Assembly: GCA_037903355.1 (NCBI GenBank)
Contig: JBAJFE010000026.1
Coordinates: forward strand, 6,510,001-6,574,000
Length of the DNA stretch: 64,000 nucleotides
Origin: Trichuris trichiura
Lineage: Eukaryota > Nematoda > Enoplea > Trichinellida > Trichuridae
Reading direction: 5' to 3'
Position 1 is the first letter of the stretch, and every line of letters starts with the position of its first letter. The notes under the pieces are model-generated. The model was not told where the DNA came from and ran no database searches. It was given only the letters and a program-made list of their open reading frames with translations. Made by a program: the position numbers and the translations under genes. Below, piece by piece: positions 1 to 26,483 of this stretch.

Positions 1-127
1 TAACCACAGTAGACGCACCTGAGGATAACAGAAGCAGGAGAATTACGTTGGGGAGAATGACGGGGGCCCCGACAAGTTGAAGGTCGCGAAAGGGGACCCT
101 GGGGCCAAAAAGGTTTGGGAAACACTG
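1..127. mobile_element. right end of a hAT element (truncated by window edge)
   Basis: The stretch ending at 127 closely matches the right end of the complete hAT element at 61291-62872. Both run through a GC-rich stretch with a 'gcgaaaggggaccctggggcc'-like motif (here about 87-107) and end in a 'tttgggaaacactg'-like terminus. The terminal CACTG is the reverse complement of the CAGTG start of many hAT inverted repeats. The next 8 bases, 128-135 (CTCTAGCG), would be the target-site duplication, but the left copy lies outside the window. No coding sequence is visible. Confidence 0.6.
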
Positions 128-3100
128 CTCTAGCGACCTGTCTACAGTGAACTGACAGATATTTTGCTCCAGTGGCTTTTGCAATGGACCTGCAGAGTAA
201 AATTCTGAACTAACTGTCATTACATTTGTTTTCTGTGGGTTTGATTTTTCCCAACTCCAGCTGCGTCGAGAAAGTTACGACAAGTGATTCGAAAACTTCA
301 AATACGCAGTTTTTCACCAAGTCTTTCAATTGTAGCCAAAGAAACTCGTAAACTTAGTTTTTTTTATCGATTTAGTTTCATACGTGCTGGAAAAAGTTGC
401 ATTTTTTATGTAGAAGTGGTTAAATACTGGCTGCTTTGTAAAGCATATTTAGTAATTGAAATTCTGTAACGGTTTCTGGCAAATTCCATTAAAAGCAACA
501 GAACCACACTAAGCCTAACAGTGAGCATCAATCCGTAATTTTAATAAAATTTTAGAGTGGAAATGCAAATTTGTAGCAAGGATTCTGCATATTTCTATCT
601 ATTGTCTTAAAGAAATTTGTTATATGATGTGACATTGACTGCAACTTTATGCTGTTTTTTGGGCTGATGGGAAATAAAAGTGAGAAAAGATTTAATCGCG
701 CGGCAATTTCGAAAATGGAGCTTTTGAGATTGACCTCCTCCCATCATCAGCGCGATAGTAAAGCTGACGACAGGACAAAGTCCCGAAGAGTCCATTTCCA
801 AATTCGTGTTCGATTAAATTTTTTTAACTTTTACTTCGCATCGACCTGACAACAAGTTAAACATGTAATAAACATCATGAAACCACGTTATTTTTAGTAG
901 AGAAGCTCAATCTTCAAGCATAGACTGTATTAGTCGATGTCGCACAAGGAGTGTGTTATCAATAAAAACGAGATTGCTAAGCAGTTGAAAGCTGGGCAGT
1001 TTCATTAGTATAAACTGGAAAGCACTGAACATGGACATGAAACAAAGCTTTTGGAGCACCTGATTTCCGGAAGCACTGTGTTCCCTTCCTTTCTTTATAA
1101 AACTACCCAGTCTTTATTTGCTTAGGAGTTGGTTTTCAGTGATTACAAACTTAACGGAATTTCATCGGCACCGACGAATAAAATCGCGAATAGAAACTTT
1201 CAAATAATATCAACTATTAGGGTGAAGATTATGAATTTGTTCACTCCGAACAGGCATGCTCAAGTTACATCTTTCAATTAATTTTGAACGCGCTTATGAA
1301 TTGCTTAACTTCTTTTAAAGATAATTACACAGCCACCATAACGCCACTGGTGGCTGAATTTACTCTGGAAAATAATACCAGATGAATTTTCTCGTTAGCA
1401 GCACTGGAATACATAAATGCTTGGCGTGAATGTTCGTACAACACTGACAGTAGTATGATGCTCCTACTGAAATTTCACATTTTAGTTCTGCATTAGCATC
1501 TAATGTTCAAAATTACGGACGGTACTACCGATCGCATATTCACATGCCTTTTGACCAGCTGACCATGTGTCAAGCTAACAATTTTAAATGTGTCATCCGA
1601 TCTTTAGTTCTCTTAGTCTGTTCATGTGAATGCTCAGTATTTCTGTCTCCAGTTGTGAGTGGCTTAAAAGCGCAATGCCAAGCAATGACCGCCTCAACCA
1701 TTACTTATGAATATCACAAACGTAATGCATTAACTTGCTACTCTTCTTGCATCCATGTCTGAACAAGAGTCATTATTCCTTCATAATTACGGTGGTTGTT
1801 TCTCCATCAGTATGATTAACTATGAACTGGGATGATTGTTTCTGCAAGGGTATACAAATAAAAACAGGTTTAGTCAAGCGTCAATGGAGAAGACACTTTG
1901 TGATGGTTCATTGTTTCTTTTCGTCAATTCAATAAGCGTCATCGAAATTCTTCATTATCCCAACGATCTGTTATCCATCCCAGTTAAAATGTGATTAGCT
2001 GTTTTCCAGATATAACATAAAAGATTTTCCGAGTTTAATCCACCTCAAGTTATCCATTAACCTTAATCGCCTAACTGTAAACAGCTTTCATTGTAAACAT
2101 ACTTTAGAGAATAAGCTATCCTTCTGCAGTTACGGCTACGTCGCTATTATCAAGAAGATATACCTCACTAACGCAGACGCAGAAGATGGGCAAAGACAGC
2201 TTCTGAATACTACGTGAAATAAGAGCTTTTCACAACAAGCAAAAGTGGCTGTTCTATATAGACAATTACAACATGCATATCCGTTACAAAGAGCTCATCT
2301 TAGTTTTATAAGTTTTTCTGACCGAAAGTTTAGAAGTAATGTAACTGATGAATGATAGCCACTATTTATTGCAATACTATTGCGCTATTATGGTATTAAC
2401 TGTAATCTAAATGACTGTCATGCTTACGAGTTGAAAGGGTTTTCAACATGAACAATGAACATACATTAACAAAAAAAGGCGTTGTGGGATGCGAAGCTTC
2501 TAAACTTTCCTGAAAAGTAGTATTCTTGGTGAAGCCGTACAGTTTGAAGTGCAGCCCTAAATCATTTGCATCGCATCAGTGGAATAAGTTTATGCCAAAG
2601 AAAAATCATTATTAGTGAGAAAGTCTTACGCTCTGACAACATAATGGGAAATTCAAAGCTGCGGTTAAACATTTCAAGTCATGAGGAGTTTTATTAAATA
2701 GCCAAAGTTGCTCAAAACATCCGAGTATAGAAAGCAGAAATGCGATTTCTACTCGTTTCAATTTTGATATCATTTTAGGTAAGCGTACACGATGACAATG
2801 CCTTAGCAGACGTTAGTAATAACTATCACAGCAAAAAACAAAGGCTTTAATCCCTAAAAGCTTTATCTGCCAACTTTCTCTTCTTTGTCGCAATAACTAT
2901 AACATTTGAGTTTACTTCTAACTGCTGCTATTTACATAGCAGTGAATATTCTTTTTATAAACAGCTCACGGATTGGCATACACGCGCTGAAATTTAAGCT
3001 CATCACCAAAAATCAGAATTTCAACCAGGTACAAATAAACTATGAAAGTCTGTATTGTTTTGCTATTAGTATAATAAAAATGATCGCGTGCATCATTACC

Positions 3101-3251
3101 TGTGCCAAAAGCATGCCAAGATTTCTAATTTCAAGCTAAGAAAATGCAGCGCAATTTTGTATGAGAATTTTTCAAACGAGAGTTGTTATTGAGCTATTTC
3201 TGTACAATTTGATTGGAATAATTTCAAAGTCGCAAATTTAATTTGTTTTAG
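128..3251. other. intergenic / 5' region, no recognised gene
   Basis: This is AT-rich sequence with only short reading frames and no recognisable protein. It contains one palindromic repeat (668-842, listed separately). The missing first exon and promoter of the ABC transporter should lie in the right part, because the first recognised exon at 3252 follows a TTTTAG acceptor and has an in-frame TAG just before it. I could not place that exon or a start codon. Confidence 0.5.
668..842. repeat. palindromic repeat with paired hammerhead-like cores (copy 1)
   Basis: The arms 668-730 and about 780-842 are imperfect inverted complements; for example 'aaaagatttaatcg' on the left pairs with 'cgattaaatttttttaact' on the right. 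The centre holds two divergent ribozyme-like cores. On the minus strand, 744-750 reads CTGATGA. On the plus strand, CTGACGA at 764-770 is followed by a GGAC/GTCC stem and GAAG at 785-788. The family is discussed under findings. Confidence 0.55.
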
Positions 3252-15996
<12,745 letters not shown>

Positions 15997-16820
15997 TTAA
16001 GGAATTATGCGCACACAAAAAAGTACATGAAAGGGCTGCAAGTTACAGTCCTAAGTCTTACAGTAGAAACCGCGCCTGTTTAGCTGCTAACTAAGCGAAC
16101 AGCAGGCAAACATCAAGATCTGGAAACCAGTAAAAAAATATGATTCGACATTTGACTACGTTGAAATTTTTGATTGGACTATTACGTCGGCTTATGCGAT
16201 TGGCAGCTAATTTACTATTAAATGATACGTAATGAATTTTGTTCGATTAAAACATGGGCGGTTCATGTAGAGTTCGAGATAATGAAAAGTGGCTACCGTC
16301 TAAAAGTCTAAATGCTAAAGTTGCTTATTTCTTTACGCAATATTCGCGTCTGCAAAGGAAAGTCGAATTTGCTTAGCAATGCTGAAAATGGTTATTCATA
16401 TCATCTGAGGTGAATAAACTAACTTCGTGGTCTGTTGAAGGGAAACTCATCTTTTTGTATGGCACGTTTTTTAATTTGATTGAATTTTTTCAGAGTGCTA
16501 TTCCACACCCGATATTGGCTCATCGCCTGTAGCCCTTTAGCTATCAAAACCAACTGTTTACCATGTATGTTCTTTGCAGGAAGGTACCTCCTAACTGATT
16601 TTTACAGAATGAAATCAATTATCACTTGTTCTTTTTTAATGATAGGTTCTTACTTTTTATTGGCATGACTTTAATATCTATGTTTTCATTTTGCAGCACA
16701 AATGTCACTGAGGCTTCATACCGGAAAGCTAATGCAATGACTGATCAGTAGGTAGAAGACAGCATGTCTACCGGTTTCCATAGCAACGGAAGCACATGTG
16801 GATCGTGCGAGCACGCTTTC

Positions 16821-19800
16821 ATGTCTCTGTTCATTGATTACAAGCTAACCTTCACAGAGGAAACTGTCGGTTCTTTACACGTGCATCCACTCCTAGATTA
16901 TATAGCTGTGCTACTGCAATCCAACCAGAAAGGAGAAGTGGCCATCTTTGACTTGCAGGTATTCGTTTGCCTAAAAGATGTTTCCTAAGGAGAAGTTTGT
17001 CGAGTGTATTATTCTGTCACTGTTTATGATACTTGTTGGCCGGCAGCATTGGTGTGAGGAATGTTATTTGGTTTTCACTTGCTGCACACTTTCTGGGGAC
17101 TTGTTTTATTACCATCTCCGTGAACGGTATACTTAAGCGTTGGATTTCTCATTGCTGTACAAGTTTTCATTTTACCAAAAATAGGGCAGCAGTTAGTTGG
17201 CAAAAATCGGTTGGAGCCGTAGCTTTGGATAATACCTGAAGGACTAAGAATGGAGAGCTAAAAGCTGAACAGTTCTCAATATGCTACTTTCATCCATATC
17301 TATTGAGCTTCTATCATCAAATAGGGCTCCCGTATTTGAGCAGCATTCTCCTTTGTTGACAACATCAATACAGTGTCATGAAAATTTAGCTGTGAAGTTG
17401 AGAGATCTGTAGAGCAGCGTAGCTTATTTGCAAAGTACAGCTTCAAAATCCAGATTGCTTCAAGCCTACCTTTGGCTGAATAATTTATAATAATGATGCT
17501 GATAAAAGCGCTCCTGCTCGTAATATGTTGAATTCGTGATGCGCATAATTTCTTGTGCAGTGATGGAAGGAAAACATTGTGCTAGAAGGTGTTTCGCAAA
17601 AGCTTATCAAGTTAAGGATAATGCATGAGCAGCTTCTTTAGATTAGATTAAATAGAAGACTTAATATAACAGTTCTTGTAAATTGGTGACCACTTTCTTT
17701 CTAACAGTTTTTGCAAATATAAAGTCTTCTAAGATTAATATTAATACGTGATTTACTTTTGCGGCTTTTTCTTGTCTGTAAGAGTGAGTACGAGAGGACT
17801 AAACATTCATACTTGTCGTGAACATCGCTTCTAACCAAAAACGAGGGAACATAAATCTTCTGAAGCTCTTGCACTCGATTTTAATGCTTAAAAAAATATA
17901 AATTGAAAGAAAAAGAGCATGACGGTTCTGACAGCTTTAACTTCCTTACATATTAAAATCATTTTTTTGAAAATTAGCTTACTACCATATTTGCACATTT
18001 CCAATGGCATGAGGTGCACTCTGTCGTCAGAAATCTACTTTTTGATCAGCTAGTTATATCAGCAGTTAGCCGACCAGTCTATTCTGGATTTTTCCGCTGA
18101 GGAACAGCTTAACTGATTCTCATGGTTAAAATCTCTGCAAAGATTAATAGTTCATGAATCACCGCTGTGCTTAAAGGTTTGCGTTAAGATGGTAGATAAA
18201 AATCTTAAAGATGCGTATGCATTCTTAAGCTTTATGAAAAGAACTAAAAGCAAAGTGCATGACCATTGCCTGGAAGTTAAAATCAAATTTTGAAAAGTTC
18301 ACTATGGAAAACGCACGAATAATATGTGGGAGACGCCTGCTTCAGGGTAAAAGACAACGACATTCGCAAGTGATCATTTCTGAACCTCATACAGCATTGA
18401 TCAAATGGAATCCTGTGCATGCTGTTCTAAGCGTTGGACTGCACGACGGCTCTGTACAACTCTTTAACTTCGAAACTGACGGTAATTCACAGATGTTTTG
18501 TTTTATGTCTGTACAAATGGTCATTTATGCCCACTCTTAATTTCTGTCATTCACAGTAGAACGTATTATTTGGTCAGTTTGTGCAACAATTTATCAATTT
18601 TCAACACAAGGAATCAGTCAATCGCCATCAAAGCATCGCAGTAAATTTGCTCACACGTTGAAGATTTCCTACAGACTGTCAGCGTGATAACTGTATTCGT
18701 AGAGTAAAAGAAATGAGATCTCTTTTCATCCCATTTGACAGGCTGTTGACTTCCGCTAATGCAATAGCAGTTAATCTGTATAATCTTTTTACTATTGCCT
18801 TTTACTATCCATAATTTATGTGGCACAGAGAGTTTGCTAAGCATTCTCTACGTTTTAGCCATTTACGTCGCGGATGAAAAGCTCAAGTCTGCTGTATGCA
18901 TCTTGTGTTGGAGCAAACAAGGGACCTTACTGCTGTCATCTGATAATGTAAAAATTGTCAAGAAAACAATCTCGCTATCTCGACAAATTTCAGCTTGGCA
19001 ATGTTTTCGTTTATAAAGCCGGCAACGATGCACAACTTACATCTGTATTTCTCAAGGTCTTCCTTGAGGATGTCGTCCAAACTGTTTCAATTCCGTTGGT
19101 CACTCCTCATTCACAGTACATTATTCGAGCTCCCTTAGCTAACAACATTTTTTAAGTTTCTTTATGCCTACAGGTTTTCTAGTGGGTTCGACTCGTCCCG
19201 CGGCAACTTGCAGATTGGGGATTCGTGTACCGAGTCAAAAGTCAATGATACATTGTGCCTTTATTATTTAGGATGCCGATCTGGTAAGTTTTCCGTAATT
19301 TGTCTTCAATATGTCTTTGTTTAATGATCATAAGAGCCAGGTTTCATCGCCATTCTAATAAGCGAATGACTTGCAGGAAAGTTATACGCACTCTTCAGTG
19401 ACGGGAACGTAAAACTGTGTTGCACCTTGCAAGGTGGTGTTTCCACAATTTTGCTGTTCCACGAAAGGCATATTATCGTATGCCTATCTCAGGATTTCTT
19501 TCTTTACCAGTATAAGATTACCGCAACTTCGGCGTTTGAAAACATAATGGAGGTAACGCACGTCCTTGTGCCACTCCAAAGTAAGAATATTGCCCAAATT
19601 TGTTAATACTTGCAGGTGAAATTGAGCTTCCGAAATCAGTGGCCACAAATAATATGGACAGGCTCTGGCGTTTTGGGATTCTGCAGTGGCGAAAGTGTTG
19701 TTCGGTATTATTATCTAATGTACTAGTAGACTGGGTGCTATGCTATACTACTTTAAGAATCTGGGATTTAACTACTGAAGCAAACTTTATCCTATCTCTC

Positions 19801-22800
19801 TCAGAATGCCAAGCAATTAGTCCAGATGACCGAGTTACAAATATTGCCTTCTGCCAGCGCAGAGGCACGTATAACTCAAAGTCTTTCAAAAAACTCATTC
19901 TGTCTCTTTTAGGAATTTTGGCTGCTGGAACGCTGAAAAACTTTATTTTGCTGTGGCAAAGGGATGCCGAAAGTCCCGAAAACCGTTGCAGATGGTTTAT
20001 ACGTAATCTGTTGACGATTCCAGGTCCGATCGCAATGTTTGAGGTAGGTCAAGATTCCGTAGACAAATTTGAGCTTTGGTAGGGCAAGAGAGCTTTCGAC
20101 TCATTATATTATTACAGTTCATTATATCGTTAAAACTAATAGTTTGCAGCCATAATATTACGTTTGCTTTATTAATCTTGTTTTAGTGGTCGGAAACTGC
20201 AGTCTCGCTAGCGATAGCCTCAGAGACTTTTGTAGAGATATATACTGAAGTACCAATGGTGTTTTGTTCTTCACCTGAAGTATAATCATTGCTTTCATTT
20301 ACAGGTGCTAAATTTTTTTGGCACAGTTTTTAGTTGTGCAGATCAACCGAACGTCAATTTCAATTTGCAAATTATATGAGAATTTCACAAAGGACTTCAA
20401 TACAGGTGGCTCTGTTAATCAACTTTGCATATCAGACAGCAGACTTCTTATCGCTGCTGATGATCTGTTGAGTGTGTATAACATTACAGAAGATTGCTCC
20501 TTAGAGAAATTAAGTAACTGCGGCGTCACTCAGGTGGTTTAATTTAAACCAATTGATAAATGCGAGTTTAAGGTGCATTTGCCTATTCTGGCAAGGAAGT
20601 TGTGCTACTGGGCATGAAAGTGTGCATCTTGGAAAGGAACGACTGTCTGAACATTATTGGCATCACCGTAAGTTCACATTTTAGTCAATAACTATTGAGA
20701 ATTTCGAACTCATTTATAAGTACCCTAAGATTTATCTAGGGACATAAATCATGTCAACGCGTTATTTGTTACTTGATGAAAGCGATTCATTTTAGGATGG
20801 TGATGAAAAGATCGCGCCAATTTTGCAGCAAAGTAGCCGAGTTCTATTCATGCGAGCAACTGCAGGCCGCCTTTGTGTCGCTTTTGAGTATGGACCATTG
20901 TTAGTTTACGAAGTGAAGAATAACAGGTTTACTTTTTAAGTTGTTTTCACCTTCACCTTTCTAAGTAACGGTAATTCAGTGAGTTCCGCCAGTTGTACCG
21001 ATCCCCAACAGTTCCACTCTCAGAGAAACAAAGCATTGCTTCTGTTAGTTGCAATGTGCTTTGCGACTGCATTTGCTTCACATTAAAAATGGTATGCAAA
21101 TTTTTAAGTTTAAAAAAATATGTAAAAGCAACTGCCTTGGACAAATGCTCACATAAAAACATTGATTCCTGAGCAATGGTGCCATTTTGCCTACAGAAAG
21201 GAAGCTTACAAGTATCATTTATTAATGGCATTTAAATGGCCAGAAAACGTTTTAGCACGACGGAATTCCCAACGAGTGCATTTACATTTGGAATGCGATG
21301 ATCAACAAAATTTACACCTCAAACCTCAAAAATGATTTAGCAAGGGAACGGAACTGCGGAAGAAGCTCTCCAAAAGAGGATGAGTATGCTGCGCTATTTC
21401 TCTCTTTATTGATAGAAACGAATTGTTAAAATTTCTGATTAAACAAACTTGCGCTATACAAGTTTTTGTCCATTAGCATTACCGTAGCTTTTTCGGACTC
21501 ATCACTACAGTTGGCTGTACTGGTTGGGCAAGCTGTTGGCAATTAGAACTCTTCCTTAAGGTTAAGTGATTCATCTCTTAATGTAGGATACTTTTCAATG
21601 AAGATTTACCTGTCTGACAAAGCAGCACCAACACTGATTATCAGGATATTATAGAATGGGGTGGTCAGAAAATAAAGGCCGTGCTAGCACTGATACCTGA
21701 TATTAAGTTCTAGCTAACCTTAATCGTGTGAATAAACCCAGGCTAGCGGACAAGCAGGTCATTACATAGGAAAAAGGCAGCGCAATACTTTTTAATGCAG
21801 TAAATCAAGGAAGGGTTATTATGAAAGCGCCCTTTCTTATTTTTACTAATGATCTGTTCCGTTGAACAGCGGTTGTCTCTTGACGGTCCTGAAGAACATC
21901 AGTATGTTAATGGCGACTTTTGACTGTTATAAATTAAGTTATATTATCTGTTATTTTTAGGACTACTCTTGCCTCATCCTCAGGGAATTTTCTGCTGATG
22001 ACAGGGCAGAAGTAGTCCCGAAAGTTGCAGATAATAAAATTTAATTTTCAAAGGTCAAAAGTCGCCTTTGACATTACAAATAAACTTTTCGTGAATTAGA
22101 CTTCGCAGTATTAGGATACGTACGGATACTGTTGAACATCATTGTGTGCCAGTACTTCGGAAAAACGTAGAAACATAGTAGTATTTATTACCTTATTCTT
22201 CTAAATGGAACAGCAATTTCACATAGTCCTACTGCCTGAAAGATAAGTCAACCGTATTACCATTTAGAATTCAATACTCAGAATAGCGCTTGCTTAAACC
22301 CGGAATTTTATTTTCACGTCTTCGTAGACAGTTGCTCAGCAGCTAAAATATGGCATGAATACAGTAATGCTTTGGTTTTTTATTTGCAGTCTACAGCACT
22401 GTCATATTTTTATTATGCCTTTAAGAAAACACGTATTTCGATTTAGTTTGGTTTTATCCTTATATATTAAGTATCGTTAAAATACACTGGTACGCTATTT
22501 TTTCAGGTTGTAATTTTTAGCACATTTTCTCGCTTCTTATTAAAGTAGTTATTCATTGCAGATCCAGGAGCAGACAACCATTTAAACGCAAAGTATATCT
22601 TATTGCTCATTGCTGGGACACTATGGACAGAAGAATGTTATTTTGTCAAGTTGCTTCGAAGCCAGAAATGAATAGAACTGTACGTAGCTTAGATATGCAG
22701 CTTCAATGAAAGCACGTTGATGTAGCATGCTGAACGTTAAGTTCAGTATTGGTCGCTTTCTGTTTTTATAAGCAGTGGTTCCTGCGCTTACCTCGTAGTA

Positions 22801-25800
22801 GTTTTTAGTGCTACTGATGTGAGGTTCCTAAGGTGTCCATTTTCTTAGAACAGATAAGCTTGTTACAGCAAAGACACGATGGAGCCAGTATATTAGCTTT
22901 ATTAATGATGATTAAAAATTTACATTTTCATCCAGTTTCGCTGTTGATTTATTCTTTGGGTTTTGTAAGGATTAACACAAAAATGTTGCTAAGCTTGGTT
23001 ACAAAAAATTCTTTATTTCGTCATTAACTCTCATGCGCTTTCCACACTCTTTTTAGGCCTCTTTTGCACATGGAAAAAGTCTAATTATGGTTTATTTCGT
23101 TACGCTTGACCATGATGTTCTTGTACAGCACATTGCAGACATAAGTCCAAGCTGTGATACATTGCTAGCGGCTAGGACTCCGTATTTTTATTTTAATGCA
23201 AAGGTAAAACTTACTTAAGAGAATTGCCACTGCTCAGTCCGTTTTCAGATCGACCTTAGTACAGAACCAGAAAACAAAGAAAAGAAGAAAGATGACTGCG
23301 AACTTAGAATAAATAAATTCCTTATTCGAGCGACATGGCCAGTATTCGCTGGTTTGGAGAGTTGTGATTCCGAATGCAAATCGGCTGCAATTGACTTCAT
23401 TATACATTCAACCGCTGGCGACATGAACGAAGCCTTAAAAGTTATTCGATCGATCAAAAGAGACGAGTCTTCCTCTGTTTCAAAGTAATTTGCACAACGG
23501 TATTTGAATAAAAGAATTTTCATATTTCTTAGCTCTTCCTTATGGGAAAGCATAGGAAAGATATGCATACGCTACGGAAAAACCACTGCAGTGCAATTCT
23601 GTTTTCGAAAAATGCGGAGTGCGTATCTAGGAAATTCTATGCGCTTCGCCCTAGAAGATTCCAGCGATCCTAATGTGCAGTTGGGTTTGCTAGCTGAGCA
23701 ACTCAATCTGCAAGTAAGAATAACTTACTAACACTGGTACTTTCAGGGACTATGAATTTTCAGGATTTTGCAATTCGTACCTTTTACGACAGTTGCCGTT
23801 ATGACTGGCTAAATAACCTATATCAAAACAGCAGCCAGTGGGAAAAAGTAGGAAGAACAAAGTTGCTTCAGTTTGCTTAGAAACATATTTCAGGCTGTCG
23901 AAATAGCGGAAAGTCATGACCGTATTCACTTGAAGAATACATGCTACCATTATGCTCAGTTCCTCGAAAAGTCAGGAGAAACGAATAAAGCAATTGAATG
24001 GTGATGACTTCTATTAGCGCTATGGGGGTGGGTAATAACTTTCATTGTTCGCAGGTACGAGAAGGCAAGCGTGGCGCATGCAGAAATTCCACGTCTTCTA
24101 CTTCCTTTCCTGAGCAGGCTTGAGGAATACGTACGGGAGAAGAAAGATTTGTATACATTCTGATCTTTCATCTATAAATGTGAAGATGTCCATATTTTTG
24201 TTAGACGATTATTTCAATGGTTGGCTAAGTACAAGGAGAGCAATGACGATATGGATGGAGCTGTCAGTTACTACCTTGAGGCAAAGAACTTTTCGTCCCT
24301 ACTTCGCATTCTGTGTCACCAAGGAAAAATAGAAGAGGCATGCAAACATGTACAGGCGTGATTTAATTTTAATTCGATACTTTTCAAAAGGCAGTGCGTG
24401 TTGCCAAGGAAAGCGGCAACAGAGCAGCATGTTACCAACTTGCAAAGTATTATGAAGCAAGAGGAAATTACAACGATGCAGTCCATTTCTTCAGCCTCAG
24501 TGAAGCGTATAAAAGCGCCATACGTATTTGCAAGGTCAGACTGAACTCATTAGACTTCTTTCGTTTCAAAACTGGAACGCCGTTTCAAGGAATGTCATTT
24601 CGACGACAGAATTGTTGACCTAGCTTTAAAAGCCACGAATTCAGTTATGATTGATGCTGCAAAATATTACGGAAAGCGACAAGGCATGGTAGACAAAGCT
24701 GTTATGCTTTATCACAAGGTAAGTTTTTTTCTGTTCTTCAAGCAGAATGCCCCAAAATATTAACAGCTTCGCTCATGGAAATATAAGCATATCCATGCTG
24801 GATACTCCTTCATGTATGAAGGCTTGCTTTCTTTTGCGGTCTGTTTCTGTGCTATATAAATGAGGTTTCCTTAAGGCTGGACTGCATGATGAAGCAATGA
24901 GCCTAGCTTCACAAACTGAACAGTTTACGGCTATGAACCTTGTTGCCTCAGAACTTAAACAGCAAGCAGATCCAATGATGCTGGACAAATGTGCTCAGTT
25001 CTTCTTACAAAACAAGCAGTATTCAAAAGCTGTTGAGCTATTAGCTGAAGCAAAGAGGGTAAATTCATCAGCAGAAGTGGTTATGCATTTCCAGCATTGA
25101 TAACTGTTTTTTTAGTGTGAAAAAGCAATTCGCATATCAATCGAGAACAACATTCCACTCAATGAAAAAATGGCTGATCTGATGACACCTTCCAAAGGTG
25201 CTTGCTTTCTCCTTAAAACGTGCATGCGATTTAAGGAATGGTTCCGCTTGACCATCATGCTTCTGTCTAGTTTATACGCTGTTCTAGAAGAGATAGAGGA
25301 TCCCAAATTGCGCAATGAACTCATTGAAGAATTAGGTGACAGCTGCATGAAACAAGGACTGTACAGTTGCGCTGCTAAAAAGTATATACAAGCTGGAGTC
25401 AGAAGAAAGGCAATACGTTTTTTTTTTCATTGCTGTTTGTTCTAAAGAGAAACCTTTTAGGCTATGAAAGCTTTAATAATAAATGGCGATTGGCAGAAAA
25501 TTGTGCTGTTCACAAATGCAGCCAAATCCAGAGAGCTTTACATAATAGCTGCTAACTACCTCTGCACGCTGGACTGGCACGCGACGCCTGAGATCTCCAA
25601 CTCAATTGTTCAATTCTACAAGAAAGCATCTGCATATGAACAGTTGGCCAACTTTTATTGCTTATGGGCGAAGGAAAGAATGCTTATTAATGTGAAGCTA
25701 CGTGCTCATCTCTGCTCCTATTTCAGGTAGACGTTGAAGAGTCTTGCAACTATGAGACTTCTTTGGTACACCTGAACCAAAGCTTGAAATGCTTGCAGCA

Positions 25801-26250
25801 ATGTGGCGCTTCTTTTGGCACATCTGAACTGAAGCATCGAGTATCAGAAACTGAACAGAAGATAGCTCTTATGAGGCGATTCATTTCAGTCAAAAAGTTG
25901 ATAGCGAATTGGTTTCCATGCATGCAATTGTTTGTATCATTTTGCAGTGCCACAGCCGCAGCTCCAAACGAAATGATTAAAGAACTCTTGAGCCTTTTGG
26001 ACGATGACGGACTAACAGAAACATTACAAGTTGGCGACGTTTATGGTGCCATCATAAATCAATATGTTCTACTGAAGGACTTTGTGGAGGTCGGTTTGAC
26101 TTGCAGACATGTTTTATTTCTTGACTTGTTGTGCAGCTTAGCTAGCGCTTTAAGAAGTAATAAGTTCCATGTACACACTGGCATCAAGAACTTGTAGAAG
26201 CTTCCTTTGCATTAGCAGGAGTGCCTCAACCTTATTTTGATGTAGTTTAA
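16821..26250 (+). CDS. ift140: intraflagellar transport protein 140 homologue (IFT-A subunit; CHE-11 type)
   Basis: Scaffold of the IFT-A complex for retrograde transport in cilia; in nematodes it acts in sensory neurons (family knowledge). Exons: 16821-16958, 18346-18481, 18859-18947, 18994-19115, 19174-19283, 19377-19552, 19616-19704, 19758-19864, 19913-20043, 20187-20279, 20327-20513, 20573-20667, 20796-20926, 20980-21091, 21256-21383, 22562-22679, 23057-23203, 23249-23484, 23533-23713, 23764-23847, 23894-24000, 24055-24150, 24205-24349, 24391-24534, 24590-24718, 24876-25058, 25116-25197, 25288-25409, 25461-25691, 25727-25911 and 25948 onward; about 1430 aa, human 1462. The N-terminal half is WD40-like (IKWNPVHAVLSVGLHDGSVQ, GILAAGTLKNFILLW). 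The C-terminal half is TPR (AAKYYGKRQG, KAVMLYHKAG, KKYIQAG, VGDVYG). The start MSLFIDYKL aligns with the human start. Introns 19865-19912 and 25410-25460 use GC donors. The last joins after about 26090 are unclear; a tail ELVEASFALAGVPQP ending at 26250 fits the family. Confidence 0.9.
21912..22066. repeat. palindromic repeat with hammerhead-like core (copy 4)
   Basis: The arms of about 70 bp (21912-21985 and 21996-22066) are inverted complements: 'ggcgacttttgac' on the left, 'gtcaaaagtcgcc' on the right. The right side carries the core on the plus strand: CTGATGA at 21995-22001, a GGG/CCC stem, then GAAAG from 22020. The left arm holds a degraded copy of the core on the minus strand (tcctcag). 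It lies in IFT140 intron 21384-22561. Confidence 0.75.
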
Positions 26251-26483
26251 TACAAGAACAACTGTTTTGAAGGTCAGGTTAAATTATGCAAGATAAGATT
26301 TCATGAGAACTATCATTTCTTTTTTTTAACACATACTTCTTTGAAAAGGTAGACTCCAAATCCTGACGGATCGAGCGTGCACTCCAAACAGTCCTTTTGT
26401 GGCATTCTTTACATACAATTGCTAAACAAGGGAAAAATTTGGACTATAAATGCGTTTTCATAAGGAGCATATCACTTTGGCAG

